DNA of 64,000 nt from Cytophagales bacterium (GCA_013298025.1 JAAFJE010000015.1:1-64000); one strand, 5' to 3'; shown: positions 55,954 through 64,000, counted from the stretch's first letter. Notes: generated by a model not told the origin, from the letters alone. Program-made: numbers and translations.

Positions 55954-57028
55954 ATGACAAGAGACAGGTTCAATGACCTGAAAGCCAGAGTAGAGGCTTT
56001 GAGGAGGTATCTTTGACTACGATAATAAAAAATACCAGATTTCAGAATTAGAAACCATCACCCTCGACCCAGCGTTTTGGAACGACCCTAAAAAGGCCGA
56101 AAGTATCATGCGACAAATGCGTGAACTGAAATTCTGGACTGATGGCTATGACCAAACCGCTACTTTTTTAGGCGATTTAGAAACGATTTTCGAGTTTTAT
56201 GACCTAGGCGAAGCCAGTGAAGCGGAGGTAGATGAAGAGGGTAGAAAATTAGAAAATAAACTGAGTGAATTGGAGTTCCGCAAAATGATGTCGGACGAAG
56301 GCGATAATATGTCGGCTGTCTTAGAAATCAATGCAGGAGCGGGCGGCACCGAATCGCAGGATTGGGCGGCTATGCTGATGCGGATGTACCTTATGTGGGG
56401 CGAAAAAAATAACTTCAAAGTGCGTGAAGTGGACCACAACGATGGCGATGTAGCTGGTGTGAAGTCGGTAACGCTCGAAATAGATGGCAGTTTTGCGTAT
56501 GGTAATTTGAAGTCGGAAAATGGCGTGCATCGCTTGGTCAGAATTTCCCCTTTCGATTCCAACGCTCGCCGACACACTTCGTTTGCTTCGGTGTATGTAT
56601 ATCCTTTGGCCGACGATACCATCGAGATTGATGTAAACCCTGCCGATATTGAATGGGATACTTTCCGCTCGGGTGGGGCTGGTGGACAAAACGTAAACAA
56701 AGTAGAAACAGCGGTACGTCTTACCCACAAGCCTTCGGGGATTATCATTGCTTGTCAACAAGAACGCTCGCAGTTGCAAAACAAAGAAGTCGCTTTGCGT
56801 TTGTTGAAGTCGAAACTGTACCAAATCGAAATAGAAAAACGCAATGCGGCTCGTGCAGAAGTAGAGGCAGGTAAAAAGAAAATAGAGTGGGGCTCGCAAA
56901 TTAGAAGTTATGTACTAGACGACAGAAGGGTAAAAGACCATCGTACCAATTATCAAACGTCTAATACCGAAGCCGTACTCAATGGTGAAATCAACGATTT
57001 TATCAAAGCTTATTTGATGGAGCAGTGA
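55954..57028 (+). CDS. prfB: Peptide chain release factor 2, +1 programmed frameshift
   Basis: The gene starts at ATG 55954 and reads [20 protein letters not shown] to an in-frame TGA at 56014-56016. A +1 shift at CTTTGA (skip of one base, so that GAC at 56015-56017 is read next) continues [13 protein letters not shown] without interruption to 57028, giving about 357 residues. [17 protein letters not shown] and the catalytic GGQ in [16 protein letters not shown] are clear; the codon-reading region [18 protein letters not shown] has the SPF tripeptide of RF2 (UAA/UGA). RF2 terminates at UGA, so low RF2 allows frameshifting and raises its own synthesis. Confidence 0.96.
56001..56017 (+). promoter_or_regulatory. 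prfB programmed frameshift site
   Basis: GAGGAGGTATCTTTGAC: a Shine-Dalgarno-like GGAGG three bases before the slippery CTT, followed by the TGA-C stop. It is almost the same as the E. coli prfB site. The TGA is read slowly by scarce RF2, which allows the shift. Confidence 0.92.
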
Positions 57029-57034
57029 TGGATT

Positions 57035-57093
57035 AGGTAGTGTAATTTTCAGAAGCCCTACTTGAAAGACAGACAGCCAAAATTTGACTACCT
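57035..57093. repeat. Imperfect palindrome at the left edge of the defence array
   Basis: AGGTAGTGTAATTTT (57035-57049) and AAAATTTGACTACCT (57079-57093) pair with two mismatches over a 29-base spacer. It begins 7 bases after the prfB stop and overlaps the -7 box of the next gene, so it could be the array boundary, the prfB terminator or an operator. Confidence 0.45.
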
Positions 57094-57096
57094 TTG
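57089..57096 (+). promoter_or_regulatory. Candidate -7 box TACCTTTG
   Basis: TACCTTTG matches TAnnTTTG; transcription would begin about 57102, roughly 16 bases before the TTG start at 57118. A TTG at 57062 is a possible but distant -33 partner. Confidence 0.45.
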
Positions 57097-57117
57097 TAAC
57101 AAAAAATATAGCACTTC

Positions 57118-58287
57118 TTGAAAGTTGAACAAAACATAGAAAGATTAAAATACTTGCTGTCATTGCTAAAAATGTCAGTTGAAGAGCTATTATCTATAAT
57201 CAGCGTAGGACTTAAAACCCCTATTACAAAGGAACAAATTTTTACAACAAATATTGAACTTGCACATTTAAAACGAATTGATAAGATTTTTAACAAAGGC
57301 ATTCACTATTATTTAGACCCAAAATCACCCGACATTTCAAAAGACGCAAGCATCTTTTTTAGGAAAACGACATTTGATGTTGACTTGAATTTAGGAGCAA
57401 GAAAAATTGTAAATCACTTTGAAGAATTTAACATTTCTCTTTCTGCCATTGCCGAACTTTCCGACGTTAAATTTGAACGACTGCTGCCCATTTTCAAAGT
57501 TAGCAACAGTCCTAAAAACGTAGCAAATGAAATTAGGCAATTAATAGCCCCAGAATTTAAAGACAAACCCAAAGAATATTTGACGGAACTAATAAAAAAG
57601 TTAGCTGAAAAAAATATTTTAGTTTTTGAATTTGTAGAAACTTGGAATAAGAAAGACAAAGCCAATATTGACGGTTTTTTTCTCAAACCAAATGTTATCG
57701 TATTAAAGAGATACCAAATTTCTTTCAAAAGAGAAATCTTTACACTTGCGCACGAATTAGGGCACTATCTTTTAGATGAAGAAGAAATAGACAAAATTGA
57801 ATATGAGGATTTAGCCAATCAAAATTTATCAAAAATTGAAAATTGGTGCAATGACTTTGCCTACTATTTTTTGAGCGGAGAATTTGAAAAAATTATTGAA
57901 ACTATTGATAACTCAACTGCTCAAAATGATTATAATATTGACTTGGTTCAACGTATTTCCGAAAAAACTCATTTAAGCAGAATAGCAATTTTTACCAAGT
58001 TGCTATTACTTAATAAAATTAGTCCAGCAAATTATAAAAAAGTCAGAAACGAATTTGAAGAAGAGTTCAGAATTAAAAATGAGGAATTAAAAAAACAAAG
58101 AGAGTCAGATAAACAAAATGGAATAAATACTGGAGGCTCGACACCCGTTCCTATAAAATCCCCTTTGCTTGTTTCTACAATTCAAACAGCATTTTATGAA
58201 GGTGTGATTAACGAATATGAGTTTTGCAAAAAGCTAAATATTAAACCCGATAAAATAGATAGTTTTCTCTATGAAAGTAGTAATTGA
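57118..58287 (+). CDS. ImmA/IrrE-type metallopeptidase with degenerate HTH (antitoxin-like)
   Basis: 389 residues from TTG 57118; the first ATG (57172) would remove the N-terminal helix of the HTH-like region (LKYLLSLLKMSVEELLSIIS, then LAHLKRIDKIF). The peptidase core has FTLAHELGHYLLDEEE (HExxH about 211) and a downstream ENWCNDFAYYFL with the third zinc ligand. XRE/ImmA proteins of this type pair with PIN-like or other toxins in predicted toxin-antitoxin modules. The stop overlaps the DUF4411 start by 17 bases. AT-rich. Confidence 0.85.
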   Translation: MKVEQNIERLKYLLSLLKMSVEELLSIISVGLKTPITKEQIFTTNIELAHLKRIDKIFNKGIHYYLDPKSPDISKDASIFFRKTTFDVDLNLGARKIVNHFEEFNISLSAIAELSDVKFERLLPIFKVSNSPKNVANEIRQLIAPEFKDKPKEYLTELIKKLAEKNILVFEFVETWNKKDKANIDGFFLKPNVIVLKRYQISFKREIFTLAHELGHYLLDEEEIDKIEYEDLANQNLSKIENWCNDFAYYFLSGEFEKIIETIDNSTAQNDYNIDLVQRISEKTHLSRIAIFTKLLLLNKISPANYKKVRNEFEEEFRIKNEELKKQRESDKQNGINTGGSTPVPIKSPLLVSTIQTAFYEGVINEYEFCKKLNIKPDKIDSFLYESSN

Positions 58288-58846
58288 CACCAGCTCATTA
58301 TTGTCGTTGGTTCGTTATTACTTGCCATTTGACAAAAAGAAAATATTGTTTGAAATCATAAAAGCAAAGGTTGCTAATGGCCAAATTATTGCCATAGATA
58401 AAATAATCGAAGAATGCGAATACACGTCCAAAGGACTTGTCCTAGAAACGCTTTCATTTCTAAATGATAGAACCTTTAACAAAACTTATAAACTTCCGCT
58501 CAATACAGCGTTTGTACTACCACCTGCACCAGCCAAATTTTACAGAATGGTTGACAATAATTTCGTTGTCGCAGTTCAAAGAGCAAGACTTAGTGAAGCA
58601 CAATATGACGCTGTGAAAAATGACTTTATGAACTCTGCTGATATGAAAATGATTTTGACAAGTTTGAATCTTAAAATTGATAACCCAACAGAAGACATAT
58701 TTCTTGTTACAGAAGAAACAGAAGCAAGTAATGACCATAAAGTATTTAAGAAAATTCCTGCAATTTGCTCGCAGTTAGACATAACGACAATCAATATTCA
58801 GCAACTCCTTGACAAACTTGAAGGAGTGAATATTGAAATTAGATAA
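58271..58846 (+). CDS. DUF4411 family PIN-like protein (toxin candidate)
   Basis: 191 residues. MKVVIDTSSLLSLVRYY gives the first acidic residue (D6) of a PIN-like nuclease fold; IDKIIEECEY (about 45) and the later DIFLVTEETEASNDHK provide further acidic residues. DUF4411 proteins are known partners of ImmA/IrrE-type metallopeptidases. The overlap with the upstream gene implies coupled translation of a toxin-antitoxin pair. RNase action is inferred from the fold only. Confidence 0.82.
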   Translation: MKVVIDTSSLLSLVRYYLPFDKKKILFEIIKAKVANGQIIAIDKIIEECEYTSKGLVLETLSFLNDRTFNKTYKLPLNTAFVLPPAPAKFYRMVDNNFVVAVQRARLSEAQYDAVKNDFMNSADMKMILTSLNLKIDNPTEDIFLVTEETEASNDHKVFKKIPAICSQLDITTINIQQLLDKLEGVNIEIR

Positions 58847-58852
58847 AACTAT

Positions 58853-58974
58853 ATCTAACAGCAATTTGGCAAAAGCAAGGCAGATGAAAGTAATTGAATT
58901 TCTGTATTTCTTCAACATTTCTACAATATTTAGGCTGACGGATTTCAAGGCACGTTCGCCAAAATCGGCTAAGG
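58853..58974. repeat. Long imperfect palindrome after the ImmA-DUF4411 module (attC-like)
   Basis: Starts 7 bases after the DUF4411 stop. ATCTAAC (58853-58859) fits the attC R'' consensus RYYYAAC; CAATTTGGCAAAAGC (about 58862-58876) pairs with CGTTCGCCAAAATCGG (about 58953-58968), leaving a large variable centre. The expected closing GTTRRRY box is not clear. Confidence 0.45.
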
Positions 58975-59008
58975 CTCATGATAATAACGATACGACATAC
59001 AAAAAACA

Positions 59009-59944
59009 ATGGCAATTTTTGAAATCGACAAAGGGAAAGCAAAACGGGTACGACTGAGTGATTTTAAACTCGAAAAGGATTTGCAAAGACTAATTGAGGA
59101 CAATGTAGAAACGATTTTTAACTGTCTTTTTATTGCAACAGAGTTTTCGACAGGCAATATTCACTCAGGAAGAATTGACACTTTAGCACTTTCGGAAGAC
59201 AATAATCCAGTAATAATTGAATACAAAAAAGTTGCTTCATCAGACCTTATAAATCAAAGCCTTTACTATTTACATTGGATTAAAGACCATAAGGGCGACT
59301 TTCAAATTGCAGCAAATAGAGCATTAGGAAGAAATGTTGACGTTGATTGGTCAGACATAAGAGTAATTTGTTTAGCTCCTGAATACAAAAAGTATGACTT
59401 GCACGCAGTTCAAGTAATGGGAGCAAACATTGAGCTTTGGCAATACAAAATATATGAAAACGGAATTTTAAATATAGAAGAAGTTTTCAAAAGAACAACG
59501 TCAAATCAAGCCACAGAGGAACTCGTTGGCAAAAATCCTGTAATGATTGAAGCAGGAAAAAAAGCTGCCTTGACAAGAAAAACAGCGACATATACCATTG
59601 AAGAACACTTTGAAAATCTTGACGACAATATTCTTGAACTATTTAACGCCGTGCGTGACTTCATTGTCACCATAGACAGTTCAATAGAAGAAACGCCCAA
59701 GAAACATTATATTGCTTATAAAACAAGCCAGAACTTCGCTTGCTTACAGACCTATAAGAAAAAGTTGACATTGTATTTAAAGCTAAACCCAGACGAAGTA
59801 AACCCAATGCCAAGCCAAGGAAGAGACGTTAGGGGAATTGGACACTTTGGAACGGGTGACTTTGAATTGACAATTAAAGACCTAAATGACTTTGAAGAAA
59901 CGAAATATTTGATAAATGAAGCGTATAAAAACATAGGCGGATGA
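59009..59944 (+). CDS. DUF5655 / NucS-like predicted nuclease
   Basis: 311 residues. The N-terminal half has the restriction-endonuclease-like core: HSGRIDTLALSEDNNPVIIEYKK (about 52-74; Asp followed by ExK). Then QSLYYLHWIKDHKGDFQ. The C-terminal part (about 205-311, FNAVRDFIVTIDSSIEETPKKHYIAYKTSQNFACL) is the DUF5655 domain. Predicted DNA-acting; role unknown. Alone in its module, between two palindromic sites. AT-rich. Confidence 0.82.
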   Translation: MAIFEIDKGKAKRVRLSDFKLEKDLQRLIEDNVETIFNCLFIATEFSTGNIHSGRIDTLALSEDNNPVIIEYKKVASSDLINQSLYYLHWIKDHKGDFQIAANRALGRNVDVDWSDIRVICLAPEYKKYDLHAVQVMGANIELWQYKIYENGILNIEEVFKRTTSNQATEELVGKNPVMIEAGKKAALTRKTATYTIEEHFENLDDNILELFNAVRDFIVTIDSSIEETPKKHYIAYKTSQNFACLQTYKKKLTLYLKLNPDEVNPMPSQGRDVRGIGHFGTGDFELTIKDLNDFEETKYLINEAYKNIGG

Positions 59945-59958
59945 TAAGGAAAACTACC

Positions 59959-60048
59959 GCTAACAATTGGGCTAAATTGTAAAATGCAATAGGAATAGCA
60001 CGGACTTTTATCCCAAAACCTCACCCACCGCCAAGCCTTGTTCGTTAT
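59959..60048. repeat. Imperfect palindrome with direct-repeat copy A (attC-like)
   Basis: Left arm GCTAACAATTGGGCT (59959-59973) roughly pairs with the right arm AAGCCTTGTTCGTTAT (60033-60048). The right half, 60010-60048, is one copy of a 39-base direct repeat also found at 62311-62349. Lies between the DUF5655 and methyltransferase genes. Confidence 0.6.
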
Positions 60049-60143
60049 CGTCAACCTAAACGACAACGGTGCATACATGAAACATATTGATAAATGATAA
60101 GAAACAAGAATAGACAGACAACGATTTTAGTATCTTGGAAACG

Positions 60144-61364
60144 ATGAAAGTATTAGACACATTTGCAGGGGCAGGCGGTTTTAGTTTAGGTTTTCACCTC
60201 ACTGGACAATATGATATTATTGGTGCTATTGAATATGACCAATGGGCAGCAGATACCTTTAAATACAACCATCCTGAATCAACCGTTCTAGTTGGCGACA
60301 TACAAGAGTATAGCGAAGAGTTTTTATTGGAAACCTTCCATGACAAACCTGACATTATATTAGGTGGTCCTCCGTGTCAAGGTTTTTCAATAGCTAACAG
60401 AAAAGCTGGCGACCCTGCTGACCCGAGAAATTCATTATTTAAGGAGTTCGTAAGACTTGGAAAAATCTTTAAACCCAAAATAATGATAATGGAAAATGTT
60501 CCTAATCTAATAAAAGCAAGAACCCACGACAAAGAACTTGTGATTGATATTATCATTCAAGAACTTGAAAAGTTAGGGTATTATGTTTATCACACAATCT
60601 TAAATGCAACGGACTATGGCGTTCCTCAAATTAGAAAACGACTTATTGTTATTGCCTCAAAAGATAAATTGGATAATCCTTTTCCCGAACCAACACATTC
60701 AATCGAAAGCAACCTCAATACTTTATTCAATACTACTCTTCAAAAAACTCCGACTTTGTGGGACGCAATCTCAGATTTACCTCAAATTGAAGCAAGAGAA
60801 GGAGCAGAAGAAATGAACTATGAAGCACCCGCAAAAAATGCTTTTCAAAAGTATTTACGTGGACATGCTGATAAAGTTTATAATCACGTTGCAATGAAAC
60901 ATTCCCAAAGAATGGTTGAACGATTTGCTTCAATGAGTTGCGGAAATTCTATATCTGATGTCCCCGACCATTTAAAGCCATTTAAAAGAAATGGAAATGG
61001 GGAGTTTTCAGAAAAATTATATGACCAAAATAATAGAAGAATGCACCCCGACAGACCTTGTCATACCATCGCAGCCTCTTTTTATGCAAATTTTGTTCAC
61101 CCTTTCAAAAACAGAAATTTTACACCAAGAGAAGGAGCAAGAATTCAAACATTCCCCGATTGGTATGTATTTCAGGGAAAACCAACGGTCGTTAGTCATA
61201 AACTTTTACAACGAGAAGGTAGAGATGAAGAAAAACACCTTTGCCAATATAATCAGATTGGCAATGCGGTTCCACCACTTTTGGCAAAAGCAATAGCGGA
61301 AAATATTTTATCACAACTAACAATACAGCAAGACGAAAAATGTTTGTTCACGGAGATAATTTAA
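60144..61364 (+). CDS. DNA (cytosine-5-)-methyltransferase of a Type II system
   Basis: 406 residues from ATG 60144 (TTG three codons earlier is in frame). All key C5-MTase motifs appear: I DTFAGAGGFSLGF, IV with catalytic cysteine GGPPCQGFS (about 75), VI MENVPN, VIII QIRKRLIVIA, and IX-X ARIQTFPDWY ... QIGNAVPPLLAKAIAENI. The target-recognition region lies about 190-330. It protects the host from the nuclease encoded by the next gene, which overlaps it by 25 bases. Confidence 0.94.
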   Translation: MKVLDTFAGAGGFSLGFHLTGQYDIIGAIEYDQWAADTFKYNHPESTVLVGDIQEYSEEFLLETFHDKPDIILGGPPCQGFSIANRKAGDPADPRNSLFKEFVRLGKIFKPKIMIMENVPNLIKARTHDKELVIDIIIQELEKLGYYVYHTILNATDYGVPQIRKRLIVIASKDKLDNPFPEPTHSIESNLNTLFNTTLQKTPTLWDAISDLPQIEAREGAEEMNYEAPAKNAFQKYLRGHADKVYNHVAMKHSQRMVERFASMSCGNSISDVPDHLKPFKRNGNGEFSEKLYDQNNRRMHPDRPCHTIAASFYANFVHPFKNRNFTPREGARIQTFPDWYVFQGKPTVVSHKLLQREGRDEEKHLCQYNQIGNAVPPLLAKAIAENILSQLTIQQDEKCLFTEII

Positions 61365-62209
61365 AGCAAAAAGAATTGCATAAAGAGAAATATACAGACC
61401 AAGAAGCTAAACAGTTCCTCGCTGAAATTCGCATTGAGTATGACAAATGGAATAAAGCAAATGAAGAATTAAAAGGTCCTTTTTCTGCCACTGAAGAAGG
61501 CGACTCTGAAATCATCAATAAAAGAGTTCAACTCTTTTCCGATTATAAAGAATTTATTGACCAACAGAAATACGCTGAAAAGTTTGACTCACGTTCAAAC
61601 TTACATTCGTCAGTTTTGGAAGAATTTATGTTCTATTTGTTTAGAGATTTAGTTTATGAGTTTTCAGCGTCTGCAATTTTAGGAAAAGCTCATACTTTCA
61701 AAGATATATTTTTCAATTCAACTTCCTATAAAGAAATGGTCACAAGACCAAATGCAAAAGTTGAAAAGAAAGACCACGACTTTATTATTGGGGTAAACAT
61801 ACAAGCTAAAATGAATTGTGATGGAAGTGCCGATGCAGAATTACACAACTGGCAAATTCCAGCAGTAGCAATTGAATGTAAAACGTATCTGGATAAAACA
61901 ATGCTTGAAGGTTCGTCAACTGCTGCCGAACAATTAAAACATCGAAATCCTAACGCAATTTATATTGTAGTTGCAGAGTGGCTTAAACTGACAGAACAGG
62001 TAAACTTAAAGAAATTTAAGGTTGACCAAATCTATGTTTTGAGAAAACAAAAAAATACAGACAGAGAATATCGTTATGCTGACACCTACAAGAAAAACCC
62101 AATTTTTGAAGACGTTGTTCAGCACCTTTTTGACAAAGTTCGCAATCACTTAACTTCTGACTGGGAAGGGGGGATAAGTTACGGACTACAAAAGGGATAC
62201 TTAATGTAG
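61340..62209 (+). CDS. Type II restriction endonuclease (possibly Bpu10I-like)
   Basis: 289 residues. Charged N-terminus; a PD-(D/E)xK-type core with KDHDFIIGV (about 144) and AVAIECKTYLDKTMLEG (about 175, ExK as ECK). The position, overlapping a C5 methyltransferase gene, supports a restriction enzyme. The ECKTYLDKTML wording recalls the Bpu10I family, which would imply a CCTNAGC-type site, but this is recollection and not proven. AT-rich like its partner. Confidence 0.8.
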   Translation: MFVHGDNLKQKELHKEKYTDQEAKQFLAEIRIEYDKWNKANEELKGPFSATEEGDSEIINKRVQLFSDYKEFIDQQKYAEKFDSRSNLHSSVLEEFMFYLFRDLVYEFSASAILGKAHTFKDIFFNSTSYKEMVTRPNAKVEKKDHDFIIGVNIQAKMNCDGSADAELHNWQIPAVAIECKTYLDKTMLEGSSTAAEQLKHRNPNAIYIVVAEWLKLTEQVNLKKFKVDQIYVLRKQKNTDREYRYADTYKKNPIFEDVVQHLFDKVRNHLTSDWEGGISYGLQKGYLM

Positions 62210-62261
62210 CCAATGACGAAAGAAGAGCCTCCGCTGTTTAGCATAATGGCGAAACAATTCG

Positions 62262-62349
62262 TATAACAGCTTTGTAGTGGGTTTAAGAGAAGCTCTTCTA
62301 ATGATGTTTCATCCCAAAACCTCACCCACCGCCAAGCCTTGTTCATTAT
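62262..62349. repeat. Imperfect palindrome with direct-repeat copy B (attC-like)
   Basis: Left arm around TATAACAGCTTTGTAGTGGGT (62262-62282) resembles the reverse complement of the right arm (62311-62349), sharing TATAA, GCTT and GTGGGT. The right half is the second copy of the 39-base direct repeat (one mismatch to 60010-60048). Closes the restriction-modification module. Confidence 0.6.
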
Positions 62350-62416
62350 AACCTTGATTTCGGAATGTTGAAAAAGTAAATCAACTATCCGCCACGATTA
62401 ATTTGTTGAGAATACT

Positions 62417-64000
62417 ATGTTGTTGAGAAGAATATTTTTGTGTTGTGCTGTGATGCTGGGCTGTTGTTGGCTGGCCGATTTAGATGCCCTTTCCAACGAT
62501 TTGGCTTATGCCCGCAAACGACGCAAACCGCATAAGAAATCGAAAAGATATGTGCGAAAAGTAGTGGTGTCGGCCAAGCCTATTTTTTTTGATTCCTTGG
62601 CTGCCCCTCGTTTCAATATCCAAAGCAACCTTAGCGAAACGGCTTGGGTCGATAGCGTATTTGCGACCCTCAACGATGACCAAAAAATCGGACAGTTCTT
62701 CATGGCGGCGGTGCATCCCAACAACGGACAGGCTCATCTTCGACGCATCCAAGGACTGATAGACAGCTACGGCGTTGGTGGGGTTATTTTCTTTAAAAGT
62801 GACCCTTATCTGCTTGCCCAGTTTAACAACCAGTTGCAAGCCATTGCCAAAGTTCCCTTACTTACGTCTATCGACGGCGAATGGGGCTTGGCGATGCGGA
62901 TGAAATATACGATGGCTTTTCCGAAGCAAATTACCTTGGGTGCAATACAAGATAATTCCTTGATTTTCAGAATGGGACAAGAAATTGCTCGTCAATGTAA
63001 AAGACTGGGGATTCATCTCAATTTTGCTCCAGTGGTGGACATCAACAGCAACCCCAACAACCCTATTATTGGGCATCGTTCTTTTGGAGAAGTGCGGGAA
63101 AATGTAGCCGAAAAAAGTGTAGCCTATATGCACGGCATGCAACAAGAACAACTCATTGCCTGTGCCAAGCATTTTCCGGGCCACGGCGATACGCATGGCG
63201 ATTCGCACCGAACCTTGCCGCAGTTGGCCTACAATATAGAACGCCTCAAAGAAGTGGAATTGTACCCGTTCCAAAAACTGATTCAAGATTCTATCAAATC
63301 TATGATTGTTGGGCATTTACAAGTGCCTATTTACGATTGGAAACCAGCTACGCTTTCCCAAAATATTGTCACCAATTTGCTCAAAAACGAAATGGGCTTT
63401 AAAGGGCTGGTGATTACCGATGCCCTTAATATGCGAGGCGTACATACCGAAGGCTATGTGCCAGGAGGCGTTGATTTACAGGCATTTTTGGCAGGAAACG
63501 ACATTTTACTTTGTTCCGAAAATATCCCCGAAGGCATTCGTCGTATCAGAGAAGCGGTGCTATCTGGTGCTATCACACAAGCCGAGGTAGATATGCGTGT
63601 AAAAAAGATTCTACGGGCTAAATATTGGGTAGGCCTGCATCATTTTAATTACATCGAAACGCAAGGTTTACAAGCCGATTTGCATACACCCGAAGCCAGT
63701 AGCATTCGGCAGGTACTTTTCAATCATGCCATTACACTGGTCAAAGATGTACCGAATCTTGTGCCTTTACAAACAAGCAGTAAGTTGGTCAGCATCAGCG
63801 TTGATTCACACATAGGAAATAGTTTCCAACAAGCCCTTGGTACTTTTGCTTCGTTTCAACAATATGCCATTGATGGCAAAACCAATGAGCGTCATTTCAA
63901 CGATATATTACGTAAAATCGACTCTACCCAAACGGTTGTGGTGAGCATTCATCGCATTTCTAATAGTCCTTATGCCCATTTCGGCATTGGCTATGCTTTA
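62417..64000 (+). CDS. Glycoside hydrolase family 3 protein, beta-N-acetylhexosaminidase type (3' end outside window)
   Basis: Open from ATG 62417 to the window edge, 528 codons. A short hydrophobic, Cys-rich leader (CCAVMLGCCWL) and a basic linker precede the GH3 TIM barrel: GVGGVIFFKSDP, SIDGEWGLAMR, LNFAPVVDINSNPNNPIIGHRSFGE, and CAKHFPGHGDTHGDSH, the NagZ-type motif with the His-Asp pair. GLVITDALNMRGV holds the Asp nucleophile. A second domain begins about residue 420. In Bacteroidota such genes often carry a further serine-hydrolase domain, which cannot be judged here. Probably acts on peptidoglycan or chitin-like amino sugars. Confidence 0.9.
   Translation, partial: MLLRRIFLCCAVMLGCCWLADLDALSNDLAYARKRRKPHKKSKRYVRKVVVSAKPIFFDSLAAPRFNIQSNLSETAWVDSVFATLNDDQKIGQFFMAAVHPNNGQAHLRRIQGLIDSYGVGGVIFFKSDPYLLAQFNNQLQAIAKVPLLTSIDGEWGLAMRMKYTMAFPKQITLGAIQDNSLIFRMGQEIARQCKRLGIHLNFAPVVDINSNPNNPIIGHRSFGEVRENVAEKSVAYMHGMQQEQLIACAKHFPGHGDTHGDSHRTLPQLAYNIERLKEVELYPFQKLIQDSIKSMIVGHLQVPIYDWKPATLSQNIVTNLLKNEMGFKGLVITDALNMRGVHTEGYVPGGVDLQAFLAGNDILLCSENIPEGIRRIREAVLSGAITQAEVDMRVKKILRAKYWVGLHHFNYIETQGLQADLHTPEASSIRQVLFNHAITLVKDVPNLVPLQTSSKLVSISVDSHIGNSFQQALGTFASFQQYAIDGKTNERHFNDILRKIDSTQTVVVSIHRISNSPYAHFGIGYAL

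Noticed and set aside
56108-57028. prfB as a 5'-truncated gene starting at an internal ATG
   Set aside because: The missing N-terminus is present upstream in the other frame and joined by a standard CTTTGAC frameshift site.
58833-59057. 74-codon open frame between DUF4411 and DUF5655 genes
   Set aside because: It lies across the attC-like palindrome and runs into the next gene in another frame.
57118-62349. A site-specific integrase or tyrosine recombinase in the array
   Set aside because: None of the open frames has integrase motifs; if the sites recombine, the enzyme is encoded elsewhere.
1-64000. tRNA, rRNA, tmRNA or CRISPR loci
   Set aside because: None was recognised by eye in the gaps between genes; smpB is present but ssrA was not seen.

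Overview
The window looks like a chromosome segment of a Bacteroidota bacterium, most likely of the order Cytophagales (a Flectobacillus/Arcicella/Runella-type genome is my guess; no rRNA is present to settle it). The reasons are a SusC/SusD glycan uptake system with a FecR anti-sigma factor, a GH3 auxin-promoter-family protein, DUF4136 lipoproteins, a heavy-metal RND pump fused to its outer-membrane channel, A-rich leaders without obvious Shine-Dalgarno sites, and TAnnTTTG promoter boxes. No tRNA, rRNA, CRISPR array or integrase gene was seen.

Layout. 1-320: edge of an insertion sequence (N-terminus of a transposase, minus strand). 321-5745: a small DUF3299-like protein, glpD, an S41 protease lipoprotein, an unknown envelope protein and an acyl-CoA dehydrogenase. 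6356-8980: mreB-mreC-mreD, the cell-shape operon, with a terminator-like hairpin between mreB and mreC. 9154-18629: a small basic exported protein, a GH3-family protein, rnhB, a cluster of unknown exported proteins with a broken paralogue and a duplication scar (11808-14174), a PolB-like exonuclease, lipB, yraN and a methyltransferase. 18804-22375: a MORN-type exported protein coupled to a ketoglutarate-semialdehyde-type dehydrogenase, then a LysR regulator. 22451-32049: a polysaccharide utilization locus on the minus strand (fecR, susC, susD, a two-module glycan-binding lipoprotein, a GH16 glucanase lipoprotein), best explained as a beta-1,3-glucan (laminarin-type) uptake and degradation system. 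32533-38700: M28 peptidase, mutL, an Nfu-type Fe-S scaffold and a CobW-type metal GTPase. 37549-43601: a divalent-metal efflux system (membrane-fusion protein, a CzcA-type pump fused to a TolC-type channel, a His-rich small protein). 43934-46167: DUF4136 lipoprotein, cupin, smpB, OmpH-like lipoprotein.

Two accessory segments interrupt this background. At 46592-48565 an AT-rich gene for an OLD-like AAA ATPase/TOPRIM protein is followed by a 145-bp element with perfect 15-bp terminal inverted repeats flanked by TA. At about 57035-62349, directly after prfB, five AT-rich genes on one strand form three modules: an ImmA/IrrE-type metallopeptidase with a DUF4411 PIN-like protein, a DUF5655 nuclease-like protein, and a Type II restriction-modification pair. 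The modules are separated by long imperfect palindromes, and the restriction-modification pair lies between two 39-bp direct repeats differing by one base. I read this as a small defence-gene cassette array, possibly integron-like (attC-like sites without an integrase); that reading is inference.

Between these lie penicillin acylase, prfA, two small lipoproteins, a carotenoid biosynthesis membrane protein, an AraC regulator and prfB. prfB is complete only through a +1 programmed frameshift at CTTTGAC. The window ends inside a GH3 beta-N-acetylhexosaminidase-type gene that starts at 62417.
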